Shown: piece after piece, positions 26,163-38,340 of the stretch
How the letters are laid out: each line of letters opens with the position of its first letter
Position numbering within the stretch: the first letter of the stretch is position 1
Position numbers and translations under genes: made by a program
Assembly (NCBI GenBank): GCA_025345505.1
Contig: JANVCC010000152.1
Span: 3,295,318 to 3,359,317, forward strand
Reading direction: 5' to 3'
Length of the DNA: 64,000 nucleotides
From: Todiramphus chloris collaris
Taxonomy: Eukaryota > Chordata > Aves > Coraciiformes > Alcedinidae
Notes under the pieces: generated by a model
What the model was told of the DNA's origin: nothing
Databases searched by the model: none
The model's input: the letters and a program-made list of their open reading frames with translations, nothing else

Positions 26163-26632
26163 TGTTCAGTTTTGGGCCTCTCACTCTAAGAAGGACATTG
26201 GGATGCGGAGCATGTCCAAAGAATGGCAACAAAGCTGGTTTAGGGTCTAGAGCTTAAGTCTTATGAGGAGCAGATGGGGGAACTGACATTGTTTAACCTG
26301 GAGAAAAGGAGGCACTCTCTACAACTATCTGAAATGAGGTTTTAATGAAGTGGGTGTCTTTTTTCTCAAGTAACAAGTTATAGGATAAGAGGACATGGCC
26401 TCAAGTTGTAACCAGGAGAGATTAGATTGGCTATAAGGAAAATATTTCTTTGCTGAAGGGATTGTCAAGCACTGGAACAGGCTGTCCAGGAGAGTGGTTG
26501 AGTCACCATCCCTGGAGGGATTTAAAAGATGTGTATATGTGGTGCTGAGGGACATGGTTTGATGATGGACTTGGGTTAGGTTAATGGTTGGACTCAATGA
26601 TCTTAAGAGTCTTTTCCAGCCTAAACAATTCT

Positions 26633-27730
26633 GGTTTATTACTTTAAGATTATCAAAAGAAGAAAAAAAATACAAAAGAGGTTTTGATTAGTTCCATGTT
26701 TTGTTCAATCAATTCACTTAGGATTTCTTTTTTATAAAGGTAACTTAACAGAAGAAATGGGAATCCTTGTTATACGTCTCCAATTTGCAGTAATCAATGT
26801 GGCTACTGAACCTTAACAATAGAGTTTCCAAATCAGCTTCTGTATTATACAGTGGGAAGAAAATGGCACATGGCTACTCAACAAGTTTTCTATTTTTTGA
26901 TCAATATACTGAAAGAACTGAGACTTTTAAAACACTGCTCCATGAATATATCATGTGTAAGATGTCAGATGAAGAAGAGATGAGAAAAGGTTGGCTGGAT
27001 GACATAGAGGTGTGAAATCCTTAAAGCTAAGGTATAGAGCCAAGGTTATATCTCCTCTTATTATAATAACCTGAACTTCACTCCTGCTTTTTTTTAACCT
27101 CTTTCCTTCCTTACATTTAAGCACTGCTTTGGCATTTGAGGTTGACTTCAGATTTAACAACCAAGCAGCACAATGTTGAAGGCTCTGGGAAAATGTAGCA
27201 ACTTCTACATGTCTTTTGTTGTTGTTGTTATTTTAATTTGATTTTTTGACACCTTTGAACAATTTTGTATTTACGTAACATGCTCATGTTTCTGGACAAT
27301 AATTACTGAATATAGTAAAAAAACCCCCACTATTTCTACTTTCTAAAAGATAAATTATGCTTCAGTGTGAGGGAAAGCAGAATTATTTGTGCAGTGAAGT
27401 GATACCTGAGAGATATATATATATATAAATACTAGACTGTAATCCATTAGAAGCTACCTCAAACTCAATTCTTGCATATTCAGCTGTGATGTCACTGTAG
27501 ACAACAGGTAGGTTCTATTTCTGCATATGCACAGATATCCTGACAGAAAATGAATTGACTTCCACTGTGTATTAGCTTAATCATATCTCCTTTTTGAAGA
27601 CAGACATTTTGTGTGAGCACAGTTAACACCACTGCTTTTGAAAACTCCACTGTGACTATTAGTATTATTATTAAAGGAAACATGAAATGTAAATATGAGT
27701 ACTGTAGATTCCCTAACCAAAGTTAAGTAT
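26633..27730. other. Unique spacer between two CR1 copies
   Basis: No gene or repeat is recognised apart from a short (AT)n run at 27412-27426. The open frame 26797-27015 shows no family resemblance. The spacer is about 1.1 kb of A+T-rich sequence. Confidence 0.55.
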
Positions 27731-28188
27731 GTACATCCAAACAAGGACAACAAAGCTGATGAAAGTAGACGTCTAGAGAACAAGTCTTATGAGAAGTGGC
27801 TGAGGGAACTGGAGTTGTTTAGCCTGGAGAAAAGGAGGCTCAGGGAAAACCTTATCATTGTCTACTACTCCCTGAAAGGATGCTGTAGTGAGGTGGGTGT
27901 TAGTCTCTTCTCTCAAGTAACAAGCAATAAGGCAAGAGGAAATGAGCTTTAGTTGCATCATGGGAGGTTTAGACTGGATGTAAGGAAAAATTTCTTGACC
28001 AAAAGGGTTGTCAAACATTGGAACAGGCTGACCAGGGAAGTGGTGGAGTTGTCATCCCAAGAGGTATTTAAAAGATGTGTCAATGTGTCACTTAGGAACG
28101 TGGTTTAGTGGTGGACTTGGAAGTGCGGGTTAATGTTTGGACTCAATGATCTTAGATGTCTTTTCTAATCAAATTGATTCTATGATCC
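27731..28188 (+). mobile_element. CR1 LINE 3' fragment
   Basis: 5'-truncated CR1 copy of about 460 bp. The sense frame reads [20 protein letters not shown], then [21 protein letters not shown], which is the conserved end of ORF2. Later pieces match [19 protein letters not shown] in other frames after indels. It closes with a diverged 3' UTR (GGACTCAATGATCTTAGATG) and tail ending near 28188. It resembles the 3' end of the copy at 24200-26632 and may be of the same subfamily. Confidence 0.93.
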
Positions 28189-31100
28189 TCTAACACCCAT
28201 CTGGATATCTTGTCGTTCAAATGAGAAATCTAAAGATAGGATCCCTCAAATTGCTCCTCTCTTCCATGTTCTTTGACCTCTTGCTGAAGTCCACTACACA
28301 TTGTTTTGAGATGAACATAGTATCATTTCATCACTTAAAATTGGTTTTCTCACATTGACATTGTGAAAACCTGACTAGCTTAATAGAATGAGTTCTAATG
28401 AGTTTACCTCAGTTTAACACAGACATGCCCATCGACAACATTTCTGTGTCTATATTCTTCATGACACCATAAAAAAATGTGGGGTCTGCTTAGCCATCTG
28501 TTATAATTTGTTTAATTTAAATTGAAAATCTGGTTTGCATTAAAATCTTAAAGAATTGGAAAAAGTACTGAAGACATCCAATAGCTCAGTTAAAATATGC
28601 ACACTAAAGTTCAGTATCACACTTTTCAGAAGACTCCCCCTTCATTTTTGCTCCTTGATTATGTTAATTTATTATAATAATAACATTTTCCGACGAACAG
28701 CTATTTTGGTAATAATACGTATACCAGATTCTGCTTTGTCTTTCTCCTTCTTTGTTGGGGTTTTCCTTTGTGCACTAACACATCCTATATATTGCAGATA
28801 TACACTTCTGTAGCCTGATTATTTAGCCTGAATTCCTTAAAAATTGTTCTTCTCACAGGAATCAACATCAATTCCACAAACAATTCTTTCCAATCCAGAC
28901 AAACTGATTCTTCTTAAACACATTAAGTTTTCCTTTTAAGGCTCTTTTGCATATTTTTGTCCTTGTTACTCAGCATCACAGTAAGGCTCATACTTTTCAT
29001 GGATAAAATGACTTGTCAGAGTGTCTTTCCCTTGAGAGCTTTATTTGGTCCTGGAATGCTGTCCTTTTAGATTTCATCTGAACCAATCATAGATTATATT
29101 AATTATTTCAGTCTCAAACGGAATCGAGTAGGATCTTCCAATGCCACTTCTCAAAACAGAAACAACTTAATCCTTGCTGGATTTTTTGTTTCCTTCAGTA
29201 TCCTCACTGGGACAGAAGGGCAGGGGCCATTTACAGGGGACCAAATTATTTAATATAGATTAATTTTCAGAGCAAATATTTTACCATGATGACAGAAGTA
29301 GCAGCATATACTAGGCAGAGATCCAGGAGTTCTTATTTTATGTCTTGGCTCACCAGTAACTTTTTATGGATTTATTTCATCACCAAAAACAAGTGTCTCA
29401 TAACTTTCTTCTCACATTATTTGTTTGAAAGCAACTGTATTGGGGAAGGACTATCTGTGCAGCACTGGTGCGGCAGAGCTCTGATCTCACTGTGCTTCCT
29501 GGTTGCTTGTGTATTACAAATAAGACTATGTGAGCAGACTGTAAGCACTTTCATTTGAATACATGCCATTCAGAAGTGTTGTAACTTATTCAAAATGCAA
29601 TTCCACATGCAATCAAACATTCAAGTGATGGTTTCATACTCTGGAAGAGTTTGAAGCTAGTGTTTTGTTTCTCGTTAGCAGTAGACAGATTACATTTATT
29701 TTAGAATTTGGATTTCTGCCATTCCATTACTCTGTGTCTCTCTGGGTCTGGCTCCAGAAATCTTTGTAAGGTCCAAGTACCTGCTGTTACATTTATAGAT
29801 ACTAATGAAATTTGGAGTATACACAGTGATAAACACCAGGTGAAAATTAAACCAAATCACATGTCCTTAGGGATTCTTTATTATGAAATATAATATCTCT
29901 CTAGCTAAATTAACCAGATAAAGCACGCTCCTTTGGTTCAGTTACAATTGTATTTGAGAGAGGACATGTGAAAAGATTGGTTTATTAGCATGTAGATCTC
30001 AAACCACCACAAATGAGCACAAAATAAAGGAGCCTAGCTAGGAAAAGTTACCTGACTTCAGAGGGGTGGCTGCGGATGAATACCATATGACTTTGGAAAG
30101 TTAGCAGTCCTCTCTCCTTGCTGGAATCAGTTTAGAAAGTTGTAACTGCAGCTTGTGTTGCCAGATACTGGCATATTGCACCCTAGAAAGCACAGGGGTT
30201 CCCATTTCATAGAGCCTGCAATGAGAAATCCCTATTTGTCCAGTACTATTTAGCAATGCTCTGTTTTTCCTGGTCATGGCATTGTGGCTTGCTAGGAGAA
30301 CAGGAAAGAGAATATGTAATTACATCTGCACACTGTGTAACTGCACACTTATTTCCATACCTAAGTACAACAGCTAAAGACCAAGTGATAAATCACAGTG
30401 GAGTAATATGCTAACCTATGTGTGGTGCCATTGAAACCCAAGTGTATGATGTCAGGTCCTTTTGTCCCCCTTTTTTTTTTTTGTTTAAATCTCTCAACAG
30501 AGATTTTTCTGAAGGAGGCACAACAGTCAGAACATCCAAAATAACCATGCATTTGGGGATTTCATTTTGAAATTTCCCCCTTCCACTTGCCTTTGTTTTA
30601 TTATTTCAGGCTATCATGTATTGCAATAAAAGGTAACATTTCAGAGTCCTTACCAAAACAAAAAACTTTTCAGTTCTGTTGACATGAAACATTTCATAAC
30701 AGAAGGAAAGAAGTCCTTTTTTATTTTATTCTTTTTTTCCTTCTCTTGGAGAACTTTCAAATGTGTTCCACTTTGGAAGAAAGGCAAACAACAAAATCCT
30801 AAAATCCTTTGCAAAGCCCAATAGCTATTGTCTGCAATTGCTGTGCTGCTACACAGGATTACATTCTCCCAGCCAGCACGGGCTCAGCAACTAGAACTAG
30901 TGTCTGGGTCTAAGAGATCTGGCATTGGCTGTGCTATTGATTTTCTTGGTGAGTGAGACTAGTCATTTACCCTCTCTCTATTTCACTGGCCTTATCTACA
31001 GAGGGGGAATAAATACTGACCTTCTTTGTTAAATGTTTTGAGATGTGTAGAGAAGAAGGGTAAGGCATTCATGTGCTCTCAGCCTCTCCAGAGATTCTGC

Positions 31101-31880
31101 AGCACAAATGGAATGCAGTCAAAGGGCCTCTGACAGGAGCAAGGTTTGCCAAAGCTCTGGAAAAGAGAAACTGAAGGGATGAAAATGATCAGAGCACATA
31201 AAAAAAAAAAGGTAGATGATCCCAAGTAGAAAGGACTTCAAGATGTCCACAACTTTTTTAAAACTTTCAGGGACAATTTTCAAAGGCCTCCTTGGCAATC
31301 TACTTACTAAATAATATGAATATCATAGGAATAGCAAAACAGAAAAGCCAAGTATCTAAAAGACCTATAGCAGGATAAGACTGTTAGAGCCTGGAACCCT
31401 TTCTCTGGAATTCAGGGAGAAAAGCTTTGACCCAAAGAACACCTGGTCCTTCTTCTCCCATGATACTAAGCTGTTAGTGTTTTCTAACACTGCATTTTAT
31501 GCAGCCTGTGCTAACTTAGGGGCTGTATATCAAATATTTTAAAAGGACCATCTAACTGTCCTGCACACTAAGGTTTTCTCCCTGCTCAGATGAGACCATT
31601 AATAAGCACAGCAACTGAAAAAAATACCAATACTAAAAATAATAGCAATAGTAGCAGCATTAGTAGGAGTAGGAGTAGTAATAGTTTGAGCCCAGTAAGA
31701 GGAAAATTAGATATTAATAAAGGATGAAGTATTATTTTCATGCCATAGCAGAAAAATCATGTCATCCACTGCAAATATGTTCCCTGTAGCTATGTCTATC
31801 TATAGATAAGCATGAAGCATCTCCTCCTGTAAACAAAGTAACTAGACTGGGACCCTTAAGGTGAAGATGGTTTATTGCTA
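28189..31880. other. Unique non-coding stretch
   Basis: I see no gene, tRNA-like cloverleaf or mobile element here. Open frames are all under 95 codons and lack family resemblance. A few T-rich runs (30472-30482, 30721-30741) are the only low-complexity content. Confidence 0.5.
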
Positions 31881-32110
31881 CATTTTATAACACAAGAACT
31901 GGGGAAGTCCCAGCAAAATTATTAGGCAATGGACTAACAACAAGACAGAAGAAACTCCCATTTTCACCCTCCAAATCACAAAACTAAATGTGAAACTCAT
32001 TGCCACAGGATGCTGCAGAGATGAGGTATAAATAGGGTTTAGAAAATACAGGGATCTTCCTGAAGGATGACTACAGTAGGCACTATTAGAGAGGATGGTC
32101 TAAAAGTAGG
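31881..32110 (+). mobile_element. Ancient CR1/L3-like LINE remnant
   Basis: The block AACACAAGAACTGGGG, then CAAAACTAAATGTGAAACTC and ATTGCCACAGGATGCTGCAG, matches the old CR1/L3-like lineage that is common to birds, turtles and crocodilians, where it encodes 'N-S-LP-D' type ORF2 C-termini. The copy then runs through AGGTATAAATAGGGTTTAGA to a GAGGATGGTCTA block. It is far more diverged than the other CR1 copies here, with no open frame. The assignment is from remembered consensus and needs a profile search. Confidence 0.6.
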
Positions 32111-32286
32111 CTCCAGCTGAGGAAGTCAGCAAATCTCCAATAATTTCATCCCCCATTTTCATAGTAATTTCTTAATCATACAGTCTGTTCCACATCAGAC
32201 TATTTGCACCTTTATTCTGATCCACTATCTGAGCTGTCACTCAAACTTAAATCACATAGCAGTTTGGATTATTTTTTATTTAACAG

Positions 32287-32306
32287 AAAAAAAAAAAAAA
32301 AAAAAC
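32287..32306. repeat. Poly(A) run
   Basis: Twenty A residues in a row. No AATAAA within 30 bases upstream and no recognisable retrocopy in front of it, so it is annotated as a homopolymer rather than a processed-transcript tail. Confidence 0.9.
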
Positions 32307-32821
32307 CATCATGAACCAGTATGATCAACAAAAGAAAAATTCAGACTGAAAAAGACCCAGGAGTTGCTCATGATAGATGCTGGCACAGTATGTTATGTCT
32401 GTGCAGTACCTATGAATAGTTTCTTCATTTTTATAGTCATAGTAAGGTACAGTATGTGTCACCTCTGAAATTTAATGAACCCAGAATTCCAGGAAATGAA
32501 AGTAAAATGGTAGACCTTAAAAATGTATCTTTAAAGATGTCTCAGGCAATTAATCTTTTACAGTAGGGAAATAAGTTTTTCTTAATTTTTAGGTTCACTA
32601 AAGATATATCCACAATATCATCCTGTATAACATGTTGCTTTAACTACTGACACATCAGCACAGAGGCACAAGGAGCTGATATTTAATCTTTGGGGAGGAA
32701 AGGGAATAACTCTGAGATGACTGAAGGGGAACAATTGATTTTGCCTGCAGGTTAAAGAAACAAAGAAGAGTTCTTCAAGTAGTTGATCTGTATGGATGTT
32801 GAAGGTTAGGGATCTCTGGTA

Positions 32822-32873
32822 TTTGGGGTTTGGGGTTTTGGGGGGTTTTTGGTTGGTTGTTTGGTTGGTTTGG
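32822..32873 (+). repeat. G/T-only tract with telomere-like G runs
   Basis: All 52 bases are G or T. The first half has runs of G4, G4 and G6 separated by three and four T, similar to a TTTTGGGG-like telomere unit. The second half is (GGTT)n/GTTTGG. With the following GG pairs it could form a G-quadruplex, though only three runs have three or more G. Confidence 0.85.
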
Positions 32874-35800
32874 ATTTTTTTTCCATTCTTCAATATTTTA
32901 TGGTGCCCCTGCTTGGCAGAAAATCTGGTCAGAATTCACAAAGTCACTCTTTTGCCTTCTTTTTGCCCTTTCCTTGCACATCATCTTCTTTATCTTACCT
33001 GTAGGAAGCCTTGTGGAGCGTGGGCAACAGTAATACTCCTTACTTTAAAGTCAGGCATCCTGAGCCTGGATTACTCAAGTCTTAGCATCAGCTGCATGAT
33101 CATCCAGATTCCAGTGTCATCTAGTATCTAGCCACAAGCTCCTGGTTATGTGCCAGACATCATACACATGGCTGTACAGTGGGTTTAAATGTGTTATTTG
33201 CTTCATTTTTCTCTTGTAATAATGGCAAATTGAGAGAGTTTATATAACCTACTATTTGAAAATAACATGCATGTAACTACAGGCATATGGATGACAATCT
33301 GGTTCCAATTTTGAAGAATACTTTTTTATGCATATTTGAACCCTATGGAGGTCTACTAAAAACAGGGCAGAGTTTTTTGTTGGTTGGATTGTTTTTCTGC
33401 CTGCTCTTTTAGAAGAGGTGTCTTAGCCTTTATCAGACAGAGGGAATTTCACACCGAGTTATGGTAGACTCTAGCGTGCTTTAGGATAGGCATTACTCCT
33501 TATGTTACTCGTATTCATTTTTTCAAATGACATAGTTTATGCATTTGCATCCTCATCCCCACTCACCTTCCATACTACACAGGACAAACTCAGTGATAAA
33601 ATAAATCAACATTATTAAGAAAGATGTAAGGTAAGGATGTTACCTGCAAAACTGCAAACAGGTTACAATCTAAGGAATGTAGCTGCAATCTTCAAGTAAA
33701 TTTAACAGATGAATATTTTTCCATTTCTAACAATATTAGGAATCCATTATGAAGCTGCAGAAGTATCCTCCTTCTGGATTACACCTGTAGGTCTGAAATG
33801 TTTGTCCTAGCACTGGACTATCAGTTATATCAGCTGGGCTTCTAACTTATTTTTAAGGCAAATGCGGTATTAAAACACACAAACAACATAAAAACCTGTT
33901 ACTTCTCTAGTCAAGACATTTCTCATATATCTCACTTCTATTGTGAGATGCCTTTTGATGTTTGTTTGTTTAATTCTACCAGCACTTTAGACGGAATTTA
34001 AAAAAGGACATGTGAGGTGCTTGTAAGAAGTTATCCTTCTGTTTCAATACTTAGAACACGTTCATAAAACCTTCAATGTCTTTATGTTATTTCATGTGTT
34101 TCTTCTATTAAAATTATTTGTTCAGCTATTTTGCCAAGCTTGTACAGAGTGCATGCATGTTGCATCAACTGTGCAGGGACAGATATAGTAACACATAACT
34201 GTCTACAGATTTCCTCCATCCTACACACTAACTCTCATTTTAGGGCCTCTAGTGTTGCAGGTGATTTATGCTAAACTCATGACTGCAAAAAACTGGAGTT
34301 AAAAGGGTGAACAAGATTATCAGTAATTCAGCAATTACGGGGGAATTGATTCACATCATTTGCAATTATCTAAGCATAGGCTATTTAATTTAGCTTTTCA
34401 TCACCACATCTGCCCTTTTGACCCACATCCTCTCCTGATAATCTTCTGGTTTCTCAGACAATCTCCCATGTCAGAGAGCGGCAGCACAAGGAACAACAAG
34501 TCATCTGGGTTTCAAGGCTAGCGCTGAATCACTAAGAGCAGTAAACCAGTCCTTGGAAACGCTTCCTCTGGAAAGGGACATTTCTCTCCTGTCACTGCTT
34601 CTTTCATATGGCATCATTTGACAGATGAACACCAGAAACATCCACTGATATGAATCTACCTGCTGTGGAAAAATGTCAAAATATAAAAATAACAATGAAA
34701 TAAGCTTTTTTATTGTCATTTTACTTTATTCCACAAAGTACAAGTGGAAATACAAACTGGATTTTTCTTCAGTACTCTAAAAAATGTAACCATTTTAGAG
34801 CTCATCTAAACTTGTAGTTTGGCTTACAGATCTGTCATCTCTCACTAGAAGGACAGTTTCTGTGATTTTTTTTACCTCTTAAATTGAGCCAAAGAAATTG
34901 AAAACCACTCACAAAATTGTCCATGAATGATGACCAATTCTGAAAGCCTTGTAGGTCAGAGAGATCTGAGTGCCTTTGGGAGCACTTCTGTGAACAGAGC
35001 TTCCACAGAATTCCCCTCAGAAACACTGACAGGTTAATAAGCTTTTTTTCTTAAAAAGGAATACTGCAAAAACACTAACTTTTTTTCACAGTTTTCCAAA
35101 TCAAGCATGACACATTGTTAGTTCAAGAGGTCTAGAAAATTAAAGGAAAATTATCCACGACTCCTGTGTCCACAGGCTAACCACCTTCTAAGTATCCACA
35201 TCATCTTACACCAGTTGGAATACTCTATGGCCTTGGTATAGCCTTATTGCTATCAAGGAGACAAAGTCAGTCACACTCATTCTTTACTCCCAGATGTGGT
35301 GATTTCTGCACAGCAATGCAGGTACCTTCAAGGTTTTTTCAAGGTACTGTATTCCACAGTGGTCATTTTGAGGGTTTCTGGGCTGAGGACTTATTAGTTA
35401 CAATCAGGAATATTGAGGCATTAGAGTTTCACAGAGATCAAGGGTATTGCCTGCAGCAAAGCCATATATGCAGTGAACTCTTAAAGAAAGCTTTCTTTGA
35501 TAAGAAGTAAAAAAAGGGATGAAGTGCATTATTCAAGGTCACTTTGATTAAAAAGGATGATGATGCTAAAGAGAAACTTCAGCTTCTGGCTGAAGGATGA
35601 CACTCTTTCCTTAGTGTCACAGGCTTCCCTGTGCTCTTGAGTGAAACACTTCTGAATTACACACTACAAAGCTTTCCTTGTACAGATGCTGCTATGATGA
35701 GAAAACTGTTTTGTTATATTAGCACAGTAAACCTCCCTCTATGCATGAAAATTCTGCTACTATCTTTAGGGTTGTTGCTTCTGGCCCATGTATCTCTACA

Positions 35801-36202
35801 ATCAACCCACAATCTACAATCAGGCTTCTCAAGCCCTAGTGACAACAGCAAAGATACTACTGAAAAATAATCTTATGCTCAGGGATCTCAGTTTCTTTAC
35901 CTCAGCACAGACAAGGTGGTAAGCAACTTTTGTCTGCTAGACTCTACATAGAGAAGAATGACAACAGGGAGCTCTTTAGCTTATCAGAAAGAGATAAGAT
36001 ACTTCAGTACTTCAAGTGCAAACTGAACAAATTTAGACTAAAAGCAAGGTCCAGGAAAAGTAATGTCCAGTGCTATTTATCTGGAGAAAAAGTTCTTGCA
36101 TGCTAGCAACTTTCCTATACAAGACTGGATGCTATTTTACAATGTACATTAATATTTCAGATAGTCATTAATTCAGGGATAAACAATGTGTGTTTTATAA
36201 AA

Positions 36203-36558
36203 AATCACAGAAACACAGAATGGTAGGGGTTGGAAGGGACTTCTAAAGATCATCTATACCAACCCCCTTCCATAGCAGGTTCACCTAGAGCAGATGACAC
36301 AGAAACAAGTCCAGGCAGGTGTTGAAAGTCTCCAGAGTTGGAGATTCCACCACCTCTCTAGGCAACCTGTTCCAGTGCTCTGTTACCCTCACAGTGAAGA
36401 AGTATTTCCTCATGTTGAGGTTGAACCTCCTGTTTTCCAGTTTATGGCCCTTAGTCCTGTCACTGGACACCACTGAGAAGAGCCTGGCCCCATCTTCCTG
36501 ACACCCACCCTTTAGATATTTATAAGCATCGGTAAAACCCCCCCTCAGCCTCATATTC
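36203..36558 (-). mobile_element. CR1 LINE 3' fragment (minus strand)
   Basis: On the minus strand, 5'-truncated CR1 of about 355 bp. The frame 36554-36285 reads [20 protein letters not shown], then SSDRTKGH and [20 protein letters not shown], the conserved ORF2 C-terminus, and is open for 89 codons. The tail at 36203 is ATCACAGAAACACAGAATGG followed by the TAGGGGTTGGAAGGGACTTC block. It looks relatively young, since this whole C-terminal stretch has no frame break. Confidence 0.95.
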
Positions 36559-38280
36559 TAATGTCATATTAGGTTGTACTGTCTGGCTTTACAATCTAGG
36601 AACTACTCAAAAAGATAAGGGGTTACTCCAAGAGATCATGGCCTAGGGAAAAAAATGGGGTTAATACATCTACTCTGGTGGTCCAGGACATGCAGCAGAG
36701 CACTTAAATGGTGTGTTATTACAAATCCAGGGGGAAGAGTTTAAACCTGTCTCTATCCCCTGACTGGAGTGAGCATCCATTTCATTGTGAACAAAAGCAA
36801 AATTGCTTGGGCATGGTGCTTCCCACACTGTGACTCTGCCTGCTGCAGCTATGAAAAGCAGCATGACCAGTTGAGATGTCTGAAAGATGAAGTGGCTCTC
36901 TGACATGAGCATCCGATTATGCCATGCCAGTGCTTACATGGATTCTTTTACTTGTGCACTGGCATGCTGGTCTGTGTATGTTGCCTTCTTTGATACACAC
37001 CCTGTCTTGACCAAGAGAAATTCATATTCCTGGCCAACCATCAATGACGTTCCTCTTATTGCTGCTTCTACTTGGATACTAGAAGGCTCTGCACCTGATC
37101 CTCAAAGCAGAAATCAACCACATCACTGTTCCTTTGCTCTCATTTCCACTGCACTGTGTTTTGGCCAAGGCTGTATCTAGTCAGTGCAGCTCATCTCTTT
37201 TCTGTCCAGAGTTCTTTCTACTTCTCACACCTGCACAAGGACATACAGCTTCCACAAAATTTGAGACACTTCTTAACACTTGTCCAAAGTCCTTATCCTT
37301 GCTAACGGGTGGACCCAGGGAGTACACTTCCTTCATCTGCTACATCCTTCAGTCTGTGTGTCTGGAAATATTATGATACTTCAGTGCCTTCAAAAGAGAA
37401 TGATCTGTGAATTGAAATTTTCCATTGATGATAAACAAAATACAATTTAACCTAATGTAAATGTAAATCACTATATATTTCTATGTATGGTTTAATGACT
37501 ACAGTTATATATATTACATAAATATTTACTATAGAGTATTGCACTGCACTGTACTATGTTGCAATATAATTATAGGTGCATTGTAGGGGGAAGTCTTCTA
37601 ATTTGAGGGGTAAGAAGAGATTGGAGTTGAATAAATTATAGATTAAAAGGGAAGTAACAAATGGGCTCAAATGGCTCAGAGAGCATGGGAATTTTAATTT
37701 TCATAAGGATTTATTATGTTTACTGTATCTACATTAGTAAAAACTGCAACTGCCTGAGCAAAACTTTTTTTCAGCTGACATAGCACACAACATTTATTTT
37801 TCTCTTTTTACTAAAGAAAGGAGAGGCTTTTTATGAATTAGTATACTGCAATACTAAGTTTTATATTATCTATAAACTAAGGTAGTAAAAAACGTCACAT
37901 CATTTTAACCTTGGAATGCAATGGGGAACGTGGTGGATGTGTAAAAATTTAATGCCCCGCAGTGTCTGGTTAAGTGGTCGTGCTGATGAGTAGGAGTTTG
38001 CATCTATCTCATAGTAGTATATTTTCACTGCATTTTCATCCAGAGGGATCTCTGACATTGGGCTGCATTTCCAAAGCAGCTGAGGCCTTGCAACTGGTCT
38101 GCTGGTGAGAACATGAGCAGACCCTAACTAAAGCCTTTTTGTCAGCCTTGAAGGTCAGCTAAATACTGCACATTTTTCTTAATGCCATGTATCTTGCAAG
38201 TAAGTTGTTTCTTTGGGGGGAAGAAGAAAAACATTTGTTCCTGGTAACTGGCATGTGCTACGTTTCTCCCTCAGACTGCA
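36559..38280. other. Unique non-coding stretch
   Basis: No gene is recognised. Open frames of 80-97 codons near 36670-37376 on both strands overlap one another and show no family resemblance. The sequence from 37440 to 37570 is very A+T-rich. Confidence 0.5.
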
Positions 38281-38340
38281 GGACCTATGGTTGGTCTCAA
38301 TGATCTTAAAGGTCTTTTCCATCCAAAATAATTCTATGAC
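38281..38340 (+). mobile_element. CR1 3' tip
   Basis: About 60 bp matching the CR1 3' UTR end (GGTTGGTCTCAATGATCTTA, GGTCTTTTCCATCCAAAATA, ATTCTATGA). It is severely 5'-truncated, with nothing of ORF2 left. Confidence 0.85.

Larger units (their letters stand above)
24200..26632 (+). mobile_element. CR1 LINE retaining ORF1, internally deleted
   Basis: CR1 non-LTR retrotransposon with both the ORF1 region and the 3' end but lacking the middle. In order: a 5' portion (about 24200-24570); the ORF1 coiled-coil segment at 24572-24778 (CGTCTQIEELLCLVTELEEE...); an ORF1 esterase-like segment ending in VIVIGDSVLQ (25035-25077); then, near 25195, a jump straight to reverse transcriptase (VTHIYKNGQKEDPGNYRPVS). 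RT pieces follow at 25375-25572, 25707-25907 and 25923-26162, then a 3' UTR ending about 26632. The entire ORF2 endonuclease is missing. Frameshifts and stops break every domain. In RT motif A both aspartates are lost (NFSKAFATI), and the FADD box reads FAGD, so it is catalytically dead. Most CR1 copies are 5'-truncated, so ORF1 retention is uncommon. The 5' boundary is approximate. Confidence 0.93.
32111..36202. other. Unique non-coding stretch
   Basis: Contains an A20 run (32287-32306), a 52-base G/T-only tract (32822-32873) and a homeodomain-motif-rich patch near 34315-34400. No gene was recognised. The 111-codon frame at 32796-33131 is produced by the G/T tract and is not credible as a gene. 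Confidence 0.5.

Noticed and set aside
32796..33131. 111-codon Gly/Trp/Phe-rich frame
   Set aside because: It is generated by the G/T-only tract and lacks coding character beyond it.
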